A stretch of 64,000 nucleotides of DNA from VXYL01 sp965116345 (GTDB lineage Bacteria; Pseudomonadota; Gammaproteobacteria; Pseudomonadales; Azotimanducaceae). The stretch spans positions 1,798,001-1,862,000 of the forward strand of contig OZ220680.1 in assembly GCA_965116345.1 (NCBI GenBank), written 5' to 3'. The translations under genes were made by a program, and so were the position numbers. The notes under the pieces are model-generated. The model saw only the letters and a list, made by a program, of their open reading frames with translations, ran no database searches and was not told the DNA's origin. Below are positions 50,036 through 58,261 of the stretch, piece by piece. Numbering within the stretch: the first letter of the stretch is position 1; every line of letters begins with the position of its first letter.

Positions 50036-50968
50036 CTAGCGCAGCGGCGTGTGCCACTCGGGGTGTGCATCGCGCCGCCCCCTGACCTGGTCGAAATACA
50101 GCGACTGCAGTTTCTCCGTGACCGGGCCCCGCACGCCGTCGCCGATCACCCGACCGTCGAGTTCGCGGATGGGCAACACCTCGGCCGCCGTGCCGGTCAG
50201 GAACGCTTCGTCGGCGATGTAGAACTCGTCCCGGGTGATGCGTCTCTCAAGCACCGGGATGTTCTGCTCGCGAGCAAAGACGAGAATGGAGTCCCGGGTG
50301 ATGCCCGGCAGGCACGACGTGAGTTCGGGCGTGTGCAACACGCCGTTCTTCACCAGGAAGACGTTCTCGCCGGTTCCCTCGGCGACGTAGCCCTCGTTGT
50401 CCAACAGCAACGCCTCGTCCGCACCGGCGTCCTGGGCTTCGCGCAACGCGAGGATGGAGTTCATGTAGTTGCCGTTGGCCTTTGCCTTGCACATGGTGAT
50501 GTTGACGTGATGACGGGTGTAGGACGACGTCCGCACGGTGATGCCCCGTTCCCGCGATTCCGGCGCCATGTAGTCGGGCCAAGGCCAGCACGCGATGGCG
50601 ACGTTCACGCTCAACCCCTCGGCGCGCAGACCCATGGACTCCGAACCAAGGTAGACCACCGGGCGCAGATAGCCCTCGCGCAACTCGTTGGCGGCGAACA
50701 CCCGGCACTGCGCCGCCTCCAATTCGGCGCACGAATAGGGCAGATCGATCTGCACGATCCGAGCGGAATCCAGCAGACGCTTGGTGTGGTCGTGCAAACG
50801 AAAGATCCGCGGTCCGGCCGGCGTGTCGTATGCGCGCACGCCCTCGAACACGCCGATGCCGTAGTGCAGGGTGTACGTCAGGACGTGCACCTGCGCCTCG
50901 CGCCAAGCGACGAGTTCGCCGTTCAGCCAAATCCAACCGTCGCGGTCCGCGAGGGTTTCCTGGGACAT
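50036..50968 (-). CDS. ilvE: Branched-chain amino acid aminotransferase
   Basis: This protein is 310 residues from the ATG ending at 50968. Class IV PLP fold: 'HVLTYTLHYGIGVFEGVRAY', the PLP lysine within 'CKAKANGNYMNSILALREA', and 'EGTGENVFLVKNG'. It interconverts branched-chain amino acids and 2-oxo acids. It heads the minus-strand run into waaF and the LPS genes, and is divergent from ilvD, with a 157-bp gap that must hold both promoters. No leader-peptide attenuator was recognised in that gap. Confidence 0.97.
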   Translation of the reverse strand: MSQETLADRDGWIWLNGELVAWREAQVHVLTYTLHYGIGVFEGVRAYDTPAGPRIFRLHDHTKRLLDSARIVQIDLPYSCAELEAAQCRVFAANELREGYLRPVVYLGSESMGLRAEGLSVNVAIACWPWPDYMAPESRERGITVRTSSYTRHHVNITMCKAKANGNYMNSILALREAQDAGADEALLLDNEGYVAEGTGENVFLVKNGVLHTPELTSCLPGITRDSILVFAREQNIPVLERRITRDEFYIADEAFLTGTAAEVLPIRELDGRVIGDGVRGPVTEKLQSLYFDQVRGRRDAHPEWHTPLR

Positions 50969-51125
50969 GCTTGGACACCGGGTTCGTGTTGTCGTGGAGG
51001 TTAGCCTGTCCGGCCGGCGGCATAAAGCGCGCCCTGCGGGCGCGTTGGCCGTTCGCTGCACAAGGACGGGCTTGCTCAGAGGATACTATGTACTCAACAC
51101 CACACAGCCACGCAGATCCTCGAAG

Positions 51126-52802
51126 ATGACCGACCCCAAACGCCCCTATTCCTCCATCGTCGTCGACGGCGTCGAACAGGCGCCGAGCCGCGCCATGCTC
51201 TATCCCGTCGGTTTCAAACGCGAGGACTTCGCCAAAGCGCAGGTGGGCATTGCCTCGACATGGTCGATGGTGACGCCCTGCAACATGCACATCGACGAAC
51301 TGGCCGACGCGGCGGCGGCGGGCGCCGACGCGGCGGGTGCCAAGAGCGTCGTGTTCAACACCGTCACCGTTTCCGACGGCATCTCCATGGGCACGCCGGG
51401 CATGCGCTATTCGCTGGTGTCGCGGGAGGTCATCGCCGACTCCATCGAGACCGTCGTCGGCGCCCAGGGCTTCGACGGCTTCGTCGCCATCGGCGGCTGC
51501 GACAAGAACATGCCCGCTTGCGCCATGGCCATGGCCCGCCTCGACCGGCCGAGCGTGTTCGTCTACGGCGGCACCATCCAGACGGGCGAGGCACGGCGCG
51601 ACATCATCTCCGTGTTCGAAGCCGTCGGTGGCCACGCGGCGGGCACGGTGAGCGACGACGAACTACTGGCCGTCGAGCAGACCGCCATCCCGGGACCGGG
51701 CTCCTGTGCGGGCATGTACACCGCCAACACCATGGCGTCGGCCATCGAGGCCATGGGCCTGTCGCTGCCCAACTCCTCGGCCCAAGAGGCGGTCAGCGCC
51801 AACAAGCGTCGCGACGCCCGCGATGCCGGCGCGGCGGTGGCACGTCTCATCGCCGACGGCATCAAGCCCGCCGATATCCTGTCGATGGAAGCCTTCGAGA
51901 ACGCCATAACCGTGGTGACGGCGCTGGAGGGCTCCACCAATGCCGTGCTCCACCTCTTGGCGATCGCCCACGCCGCGGGGGTTCCACTCACCATCGACGA
52001 CTTCAGCCGCATCGGCGGACGTGTCCCCGTCCTTGCCGACATGCGCCCCGCCGGCAACTACGCGATGTCGGAACTCATCGGCATCGGTGGCGTTCAGCCG
52101 TTGATGAAGACCCTCCTCGATGCCGGTCTCCTGCACGGCGACTGCCTCACCGTCACCGGTCGGACGCTGGCGGAGAACCTCGCCGGGGTCGCGCCCTATC
52201 CCGACGACCAACGCATCATCCGTCCCCTCGACGACCCCATCAAGCCGGACAGCCACCTCGTGATCCTGCGCGGCAACCTGGCACCGGAAGGCGCCGTGGC
52301 GAAGATCACCGGTCACGAAGGCCTGCGATTCACGGGACGCGCCAGGGTGTTCCACGGCGAGGAGGCGGGCATGGGCGCGATCATGGACGGCACGGTGACC
52401 GCCGGCGACGTGGTCGTCATCCGCTACGAAGGCCCGAGAGGCGGACCCGGCATGCGTGAAATGCTGAGTCCCACCAGCGCCATCAATGGCCGCGGGCTCT
52501 CCGAAGACGTCGCGCTGATCACCGATGGGCGTTTTTCCGGCGGCTCCCACGGCTTCGTCATCGGCCACGTCACCCCCGAAGCCTTCGAGGGCGGACCCAT
52601 CGGCCTCGTGGAGGACGGCGACACGATCACCGTCGACGCCGAACGGCGCGAGATCAATCTCGAGGTCGACGCCGACGAACTCGCCACGCGACGGGCGCGC
52701 TGGCGTCGCCCGGAACCCTACGCTGTGCGCGGCACGCTGGCGAAGTACGCCAAGCTAGTCTCCTCCGCCTCGGAGGGCGCGGTTACCGACAAGTACCTGT
52801 AG
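51126..52802 (+). CDS. ilvD: Dihydroxy-acid dehydratase
   Basis: This protein is 558 residues from the ATG at 51126. Fe-S ligand Cys residues are in 'TPCNMHIDE', 'GGCDKNMPACAMAMARLD' and 'GPGSCAGMYTANTMASAIEA'. It makes 2-oxo acids in valine, leucine and isoleucine synthesis; IlvE, encoded divergently, does the following step. Its last 48 bases are overlapped on the opposite strand by the VanZ-like gene. Confidence 0.97.
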   Translation: MTDPKRPYSSIVVDGVEQAPSRAMLYPVGFKREDFAKAQVGIASTWSMVTPCNMHIDELADAAAAGADAAGAKSVVFNTVTVSDGISMGTPGMRYSLVSREVIADSIETVVGAQGFDGFVAIGGCDKNMPACAMAMARLDRPSVFVYGGTIQTGEARRDIISVFEAVGGHAAGTVSDDELLAVEQTAIPGPGSCAGMYTANTMASAIEAMGLSLPNSSAQEAVSANKRRDARDAGAAVARLIADGIKPADILSMEAFENAITVVTALEGSTNAVLHLLAIAHAAGVPLTIDDFSRIGGRVPVLADMRPAGNYAMSELIGIGGVQPLMKTLLDAGLLHGDCLTVTGRTLAENLAGVAPYPDDQRIIRPLDDPIKPDSHLVILRGNLAPEGAVAKITGHEGLRFTGRARVFHGEEAGMGAIMDGTVTAGDVVVIRYEGPRGGPGMREMLSPTSAINGRGLSEDVALITDGRFSGGSHGFVIGHVTPEAFEGGPIGLVEDGDTITVDAERREINLEVDADELATRRARWRRPEPYAVRGTLAKYAKLVSSASEGAVTDKYL

Positions 52803-53159
52803 GCCGAGAAAACGATACGCCAGGCATCCCACGAGGATGCCGGCACCGTCGATGACGACGTCGAAAAGCTCCCCGCCGCGTCCCGGGATGAAGGTCTGGC
52901 CCACCTCGATCGCCACCCCGAAGGCGAGCATCCACAGCGCTACGGCCAAAACCGGCCCGGCTCGGAAATGGGCAACGCAAAGGGCAATCGCGAGATAGGT
53001 GAAGGCACCCGCGTGGGCGATAATTCCGGAGAGTTCGGCGGCGATGCCCGTGGGGTTCGCAGTGAACGCGACGGCGGTGCAAAGGCCCAACGGAATCCAA
53101 AACGCCGCCTTGACGAACGCGTTGCCGAGGAACGTCAAGTCGGACGCCTCAGGTTCCAT
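52755..53159 (-). CDS. VanZ-like family membrane protein
   Basis: This 134-residue protein has about four membrane segments ('AFWIPLGLCTAVAFTA', 'IIAHAGAFTYLAIALCVAHF', 'VLAVALWMLAFGVAIEVGQ') and the VanZ signature 'EVGQTFIPGRGGELFDVVID'. VanZ-like proteins are inner-membrane proteins of poorly known function. It starts inside the end of fabV (11-bp overlap) and its 3' end runs 48 bp into ilvD antisense. Confidence 0.85.
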   Translation of the reverse strand: MEPEASDLTFLGNAFVKAAFWIPLGLCTAVAFTANPTGIAAELSGIIAHAGAFTYLAIALCVAHFRAGPVLAVALWMLAFGVAIEVGQTFIPGRGGELFDVVIDGAGILVGCLAYRFLGLQVLVGNRALRGGGD

Positions 53160-54324
53160 CCATCGGGTCGACGTCGGCGTCGTAGTCCACTGCCGGGAAG
53201 CCGAAGCCGAAGATCCTGAGAAACTCTTCGCGAAACTCGGCGATGTCGCTCAACTCCGCGATGTTGTCGGAGTCGACCACCTCCCAGCGCCGTGCCACCT
53301 CGGCCTGCACGGACTCGGCAAGTTCACGAGCATCGGCCCGCAATCGCCCGACCTCGTCCCTGGGCATCGTGTCGCCGTAGAGGCCCTCACGAAACAGCCG
53401 GTCGATGTGCTCGATGCACGACTCCTGGCTGCCCTGCTCGCGCATGACCCGAAACAGCAGCGACATGTAAAGCGGCACCACCGGGATCGCCGTGCTCGCC
53501 TGGCTGACGATGGCCTTGAGCACGCCGACGTGGGCGCGGCCGTCGAGGTCGCCCAGGCGTTCGCCGATGGCCCGGGCGGCGCGGTCGACGTCGGCCTTGG
53601 CACGCCCCAGGGTGCCTTCGCGATATATGCGGGCCGTGAGATCGCTGCCGAGGTAAGAGAACGCGACGGTCTGGAATCCCTGCGCCAACACGTCCGCCTC
53701 TCGGAGCGCGTCGATCCAGAACTCCCAATCCTCGCCACCCATCACCGCGACGGTGTTATCGGCTTCGGCCTCGTCCGCCGGGGCAAGGACGATGTCGCGG
53801 ACCTCGCCGCCCATGATGTCCAGGGTTTTCACCGAGAACGGGCTGCCCAAGGGTTTGATCGCCGAGCGGAACCTGTCACCGGTGCGCGGGTGGGTTCGCA
53901 CGGGGGCGGCGAGACTGTAAACCAGCAGATCGATCTCACCGAGGTCAGCGGCGATGGCGTCGACGACCTGCTCGCGAAGTTCGTCCGAGAAGGCGTCGCC
54001 ATCGAACGTTCGCGCGTAGAGCCCGCGGTCGGCCGCCGCCGCCTCGAAAGCCCGGTTGTTGTACCAGCCCGCCGAGGCGGTCCGCATCGCCGTCGGCTCG
54101 CGCTCCAGCGAAACACCCACCGTGGCGGCGCCGCTGCCGAAGCCGGCGACGATCCGGGAAGCCAGGCCGAAACCACCGGAGCAGCCGACGACCAGGACGT
54201 TCCGGGGTCCTTCGAACGCGCCGTGGTCATCGACCAGCGCGATCTGGCCACCGACGCCCGCCCGACAACCGGCCGGATGTGCCGTGGTGCAGATGAAGCC
54301 GCGGATGCGGGGTTTGACGATCAT
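53149..54324 (-). CDS. fabV: Enoyl-[ACP] reductase FabV
   Basis: This 391-residue protein has the FabV N-terminus ('MIVKPRIRGFICTTAHPAGC'), cofactor motif 'VLVVGCSGGFGLASRI', and the Y-x8-K catalytic pair in 'IYREGTLGRAKADVD'. FabV reduces trans-2-enoyl-ACP with NADH at the end of each fatty-acid elongation cycle. The FabV class is triclosan-insensitive. The start is the ATG ending at 54324. Confidence 0.96.
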   Translation of the reverse strand: MIVKPRIRGFICTTAHPAGCRAGVGGQIALVDDHGAFEGPRNVLVVGCSGGFGLASRIVAGFGSGAATVGVSLEREPTAMRTASAGWYNNRAFEAAAADRGLYARTFDGDAFSDELREQVVDAIAADLGEIDLLVYSLAAPVRTHPRTGDRFRSAIKPLGSPFSVKTLDIMGGEVRDIVLAPADEAEADNTVAVMGGEDWEFWIDALREADVLAQGFQTVAFSYLGSDLTARIYREGTLGRAKADVDRAARAIGERLGDLDGRAHVGVLKAIVSQASTAIPVVPLYMSLLFRVMREQGSQESCIEHIDRLFREGLYGDTMPRDEVGRLRADARELAESVQAEVARRWEVVDSDNIAELSDIAEFREEFLRIFGFGFPAVDYDADVDPMDGT

Positions 54325-54449
54325 GGGGCCAGAGTATAGACGGCCATCACCGCAGGGCGCGTCCCTGCGTCCCTCGTGCCCACTTGCCGCGAGCGCCCGC
54401 TACCGCGTAGCGCGGTAACAAAACCCAACATCTTGGTACATCCTTTTCC

Positions 54450-54477
54450 TTGATCGCACACCCCTGGGTGCCATACT
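54450..54477 (+). promoter_or_regulatory. Possible sigma-70 promoter for the 54562 gene
   Basis: TTGATC at 54450-54455 and CATACT at 54472-54477 are separated by 16 bp, each matching the consensus at four of six positions. It is about 85 bp before the start at 54562. A GC-rich hairpin (around CCGCCCTGCCCCTGGGCGGG) lies in the implied leader. Confidence 0.3.
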
Positions 54478-54561
54478 CAACCTGCGTGTTGCGCCGCCCT
54501 GCCCCTGGGCGGGCGACGGAGTGCGCATAGGAAGAAAAAACCTTATTCAGGGGAGGCAATA

Positions 54562-54900
54562 ATGGCAACGAGAATCATCGTTGGCTTGGCCGTCATCGCT
54601 GCAGTGATACAGGGTTTGTGGCCGGAAATGGTTCCACAGAATATCCTGCCATTGGCGCTGGTCGTCCTGGGTCTCGTGTACGGTGCCATGGCACTGGACG
54701 CGGAAGATGCCACGGGCTACCTGGTGTTCGCCCTTGCCGTCGGAGCAGCCTCCGGCGCCGATGTTCTTGGACACATCCATGAAGTCGGCACCTATCTCGA
54801 TGCCATCGTCGACCAGATCAGCGTCATGCTGTATGCAGCGGTGATCGCGGTGCTGGCGATTCGCACTTGGAATCGCCTCATGCCGTCGGACGGCGATTGA
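54562..54900 (+). CDS. Small four-TM membrane protein, unknown
   Basis: This 112-residue hydrophobic protein has four predicted membrane segments ('IIVGLAVIAAVIQGLW', 'ILPLALVVLGLVYGAMAL', 'YLVFALAVGAASGADVLG', 'ISVMLYAAVIAVLAI'). A strong Shine-Dalgarno (AGGGGAGG, eight bases before the ATG) suggests high expression. No family recognised. It stands alone, divergent from fabV by 237 bp and convergent with folA. Confidence 0.75.
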   Translation: MATRIIVGLAVIAAVIQGLWPEMVPQNILPLALVVLGLVYGAMALDAEDATGYLVFALAVGAASGADVLGHIHEVGTYLDAIVDQISVMLYAAVIAVLAIRTWNRLMPSDGD

Positions 54901-54961
54901 GCTGAACCACAAGTCGCAGCCTGGAGGATGACCGGCACTAGCCGCGACCACCGGGCTTGTT

Positions 54962-55044
54962 GACGCCACATCCGACCTTGTCGGGGAACCGACAAGGTTG
55001 CCGAGACCCCACCTTCGGGCGGGGCCCTGAGGGATTGTGGCGCA
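54962..55044. ncRNA. Candidate three-way-junction structured RNA (or bidirectional terminator)
   Basis: Three nested helices can be drawn by eye. The outer helix pairs CGCCACA (54964-54970) with TGTGGCG (55036-55042). Inner helix 1 is perfect, ACCTTGTCGG (54975-54984) with CCGACAAGGT (54989-54998), closed by a GGAA tetraloop. Inner helix 2 pairs CCCC-CC (55007-55013) with GG-GGGG (55018-55024) around a TTCG tetraloop. It lies between the convergent 54562 gene and folA. The strand cannot be decided. Confidence 0.4.
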
Positions 55045-55108
55045 AATCGCGACAAGAGGAGTTTGGCTGCGAGCCAGTCTTCCCCCCGCGGGTTGTGTCC
55101 GGCTGGAC

Positions 55109-55603
55109 TTACCTTCGCGGCACGAAGACCTTGATGTCGTACCCGTAGGCGTGGTGTTCGTCGACCGGGTGGTGCGTACACTCGGCGACACGCCAAGCGT
55201 CCTGATCGAACTCCGGAAAACGCGTGTCGCCATCGATCTCGGCATCGATGAACGTACCGATCAGCCGATGCGCCCGCGGTAGTGCCGTCGCGTAGGGTTG
55301 CGCACCGCCGATCACGAAGCACTCGCCCTCCCCGGCGGCAGCAAGCGCCGCGTCGAAATCCGCGGCCACGGTGACCCGGGGATCCGCCGTCGTGAGTCCT
55401 CTGCGGGACAGCACGATGTTGTGGCGTTCGGGCAGCGGGTGACCGACGCTCTCGTACGTTCGCCGCCCCATGATCACGGCGTGGCCGAGCGTGGTCCGTT
55501 TGAAGTGCGCCATCTCGTCGGGCAGGCACCACGGCAATCCGCCGGCGTTGCCGATGACGCGATTGCGGGTCATCGCCCAGATGAGCGAGATGCGCTGGGT
55601 CAT
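55109..55603 (-). CDS. folA: Dihydrofolate reductase
   Basis: This protein is 164 residues from the ATG ending at 55603, a four-base overlap with the lgt stop. Motifs: 'ISLIWAMTRNRVIGNAGGLP', 'GHAVIMGRRTYESVG', 'CFVIGGAQPYATALP'. It reduces dihydrofolate to tetrahydrofolate. In many gammaproteobacteria thyA lies between lgt and folA; here it is missing and lgt runs directly into folA. Confidence 0.97.
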   Translation of the reverse strand: MTQRISLIWAMTRNRVIGNAGGLPWCLPDEMAHFKRTTLGHAVIMGRRTYESVGHPLPERHNIVLSRRGLTTADPRVTVAADFDAALAAAGEGECFVIGGAQPYATALPRAHRLIGTFIDAEIDGDTRFPEFDQDAWRVAECTHHPVDEHHAYGYDIKVFVPRR

Positions 55604-56415
55604 CGCTGCAGCGGTCTCAGGAACAGCAGTGCCACCCCGAGCGCGACCATCGGCAGCGAAAGCAGTTGGCCCATGGTCAGCCACTCGAAGAGCACAAAGC
55701 CCTTGTCCGGGTCCGGCTCGCGCGCGAACTCGGTGAGAAACCGCAGGCCGCCGTAGCCGATCAGGAACACCGCCGACAGTCGACCCGCCTCCCGGGGTTT
55801 GGCAGCGTACAGCCATACCAGGATGAACAGCACGACGCCTTCGGCACTCGCCTGATAGAGGCTCGACACATGGCGGGTGACGCTCTCGAAATCTCCGAAG
55901 CAGGCGAGGTTCAAGCTGCGCACGCTATCGCACGGGAAGTGCACGCCGATGGGCAGCTCGGTCACCCGCCCCGGCAGCTCGGCGTTGATGAAGTTGCCAA
56001 GTCGGCCGAGTCCGAGCCCCAAAGGTGCCAAGGGGGCCGCGAAGTCGGTCACCTCGAGAAATCCACGGCGGGACTTGCGCGCGAAGACCCAGGCGGCTCC
56101 AATGACGCCGAGCAGTCCGCCGTGGAAGGACATGCCGCCCTCCCAGATGCGCAACAGCCACAGCGGATCGTTGAGAAACGTCTCGAAGCCATAGAACAAC
56201 GCGAATCCCAGACGACCGCCGACGATCACCCCGGCGACCCCGTAGACCAGCAGATCGGCGATCTCCTGCAGGGTCCAGTCGCTTTGCCCACGACGAACGC
56301 GCCACTTGCCGAGCAGGTAGAACGCGATCATGCCGATGACGTACATCAGCCCGTACCAGCGGATCGCCAGGGGGCCGAGCTCCACCAGGATGCTATCGAT
56401 CGCGGGATATTTCAC
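55600..56415 (-). CDS. lgt: Prolipoprotein diacylglyceryl transferase
   Basis: This 271-residue membrane protein has seven or so TM segments, the 'MSFHGGLLGVIGAAW' His motif and the 'LGLGRLGNFINAELPGRVT' Lgt signature. It moves diacylglycerol from phosphatidylglycerol to the lipobox Cys of prolipoproteins. It is followed by folA with a four-base overlap, and is divergent from the NRDE gene by 60 bp. Confidence 0.97.
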   Translation of the reverse strand: MKYPAIDSILVELGPLAIRWYGLMYVIGMIAFYLLGKWRVRRGQSDWTLQEIADLLVYGVAGVIVGGRLGFALFYGFETFLNDPLWLLRIWEGGMSFHGGLLGVIGAAWVFARKSRRGFLEVTDFAAPLAPLGLGLGRLGNFINAELPGRVTELPIGVHFPCDSVRSLNLACFGDFESVTRHVSSLYQASAEGVVLFILVWLYAAKPREAGRLSAVFLIGYGGLRFLTEFAREPDPDKGFVLFEWLTMGQLLSLPMVALGVALLFLRPLQR

Positions 56416-56475
56416 ATGATCCTTTGGAGCGTTTGCTAAAGTCCGCGTTTCGCCGGACCAAGGCTACCCGGAATA

Positions 56476-57402
56476 GTGTGCCTGATCCTGTTCGCCTATC
56501 GAGTGTGCGACGAGCGCCCGCTGGTGGTCGCCGCCAACCGCGACGAATTCTACGCACGCCCGTCCAGCGCCGCACACTGGTGGGAAGACGGCGAGGCTGA
56601 CGGGAATTCCCAAACGCCGCACGGCGGTCTCGAGCCTGGCGACTCTCGCCCACAAAGCGGTCGCATCTTTGGTGGACGCGACCTCGAAGCCCGTGGAACC
56701 TGGCTCGCCGTCTCGAGCGACGGACGCCTCGCCGCGGTCACCAATTGGACCGAGTACCGCAACGCCCCGAAACCCCCGGGTTCCCGGGGCGACCTGCCAA
56801 GGAGCTTTCTCACTGGCAAGCAGTCCGCGCGCGGCTTCTCGGCGGCCATCGACGGCGAGCAGTACGCCGGCTTCAACCTCATCGCCTACGACGGCGACGA
56901 GTTGATCTACAGCTCCAACCGCACCGCCGAAATCCGTGCGCTCGAACAAGGCGTCTACGGACTTACGAACACCCGGCTGGGCCCCGGATTGGTGCTCGGT
57001 GAACGGGCGACGCCGGCTTTCCGCACGGTCGGTTCCGTCCGCCCCCACACCTACGAGCAATGGCCGAAGGCCGTGTTCGGCGCGGCGGCGCTGGCCCGTG
57101 TGGCCGAGACCGCAACCGTGTTCAATCTGGTCGACTTGCTGGCGCAGCCCCACGTTCCCCTGGAGACGCCGCCCGACCGCGAACAGGCTCCGGAACGCAG
57201 CTATTCGCCATGCTTCATCCACGGCACCGACTACGGCACCCGCGCAAGCACCGCCGTCATCGTCGGCAACGGTTCCGTGGAGTTCGTCGAGCGCCAATAC
57301 GGCCCACATGGCAAGCCTGGCAGCGACTCGGCCACCACGATCAACCTCGACACCGGACCGATCCGGGCGGGGACAAGCCCCGACTTCACAACGACAACGT
57401 AG
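56476..57402 (+). CDS. NRDE (TANGO2) family protein
   Basis: This protein is 308 residues from a GTG start chosen because it places Cys at position 2 ('MCLILFAYRV'), as is usual in this family. The eponymous motif is 'VVAANRDEFYARPSS'. 'GGRDLEARGTWLAVSSDGRL' and 'YGLTNTRLG' are also conserved. Function in bacteria is unclear; the eukaryotic homologue is linked to heme and lipid handling. An insertion of about 25 residues (40-65) precedes 'GGRDL'. It is followed after nine bases by the SDR gene. Confidence 0.88.
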   Translation: MCLILFAYRVCDERPLVVAANRDEFYARPSSAAHWWEDGEADGNSQTPHGGLEPGDSRPQSGRIFGGRDLEARGTWLAVSSDGRLAAVTNWTEYRNAPKPPGSRGDLPRSFLTGKQSARGFSAAIDGEQYAGFNLIAYDGDELIYSSNRTAEIRALEQGVYGLTNTRLGPGLVLGERATPAFRTVGSVRPHTYEQWPKAVFGAAALARVAETATVFNLVDLLAQPHVPLETPPDREQAPERSYSPCFIHGTDYGTRASTAVIVGNGSVEFVERQYGPHGKPGSDSATTINLDTGPIRAGTSPDFTTTT

Positions 57403-57411
57403 GAGAACCCA

Positions 57412-58212
57412 ATGGACCTCGACCTCACCGGCAGGACCGCCCTGGTAACCGGCGGCAGCCTCGGACTCGGACGCGCCATGGCGGCGGCCTTTCACGGCGC
57501 CGGCGCCAATGTCGCGCTGATCGCACGCCGGGAAGCCCTCCTCGAGGAAGCGAAGGCGGCCATCGAGAACGAAGCCGGAGGCGCGGGCGGGTCGGGCGCG
57601 AAGGTCGGGATCTACCCCTGCGACGTCACCGATCCGTCGATGATCGAGAACGCCCTCGCCGCCGCCACGGCCGAACTCGGCGGCGTCGACATCCTGGTGA
57701 ACAACGCCGGCCAATCACAGACGGGCCGCTTCGAGGACCTCACCGACGAGGTATGGCAGGGGGACCTCGATCTCAAATTGTTCGCCGCGATCCGCTTCGC
57801 CCGCCTGGTGTTCCCCGGCATGAAGGAGCGCGGCTGGGGTCGCATCATCAACATCCTCAACACGGCGGCCAAGGCGCCACCTCCCGGTTCCGCGCCGACC
57901 TCGGTATCCCGCGCGGCCGGCATGGCGCTCACCAAGGTGCTCGCCGGCGAAGGCGCACCCCACAACGTCCTGGTCAACGCCCTGATGATCGGCAGCATCA
58001 AGTCCGACCAGGTGCGACGCGGCTACGACCGTTCCGACAAGAGCGTCAGCTTCGAGGATTTCGTGGCAGCTTCGGGCCGCTCGCTGCCCATGGGTCGGAT
58101 GGGGGAGGCGGAAGAGTGCGGCAACGTCGCGCTGTTTCTTGCGTCCAACGCCGCTTCGTACCTCACCGGCTGTGCCATCAACATGGATGGTGGGTTGTCC
58201 CGGGTGGTGTAG
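57412..58212 (+). CDS. SDR family protein lacking the canonical catalytic Tyr/Lys
   Basis: This 266-residue classical-length SDR has the cofactor motif 'TGGSLGLG' (13-20), 'NNAG' (97-100) and a C-terminal 'GCAINMDGGLSRVV'. In the catalytic stretch, YxxxK is replaced by T173-S-V-S-R177, and no catalytic Ser is seen in 'NILNTAAK'. It should bind NAD(P) but may not catalyse the usual redox reaction. It is nine bases after the NRDE gene and likely in the same operon; it ends 50 bp before the convergent ptsP stop. Confidence 0.88.
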   Translation: MDLDLTGRTALVTGGSLGLGRAMAAAFHGAGANVALIARREALLEEAKAAIENEAGGAGGSGAKVGIYPCDVTDPSMIENALAAATAELGGVDILVNNAGQSQTGRFEDLTDEVWQGDLDLKLFAAIRFARLVFPGMKERGWGRIINILNTAAKAPPPGSAPTSVSRAAGMALTKVLAGEGAPHNVLVNALMIGSIKSDQVRRGYDRSDKSVSFEDFVAASGRSLPMGRMGEAEECGNVALFLASNAASYLTGCAINMDGGLSRVV

Positions 58213-58261
58213 GCCGACCCATAGATTCCGGCCGTCATCAGGCTCGACGGGGGGACGATGG

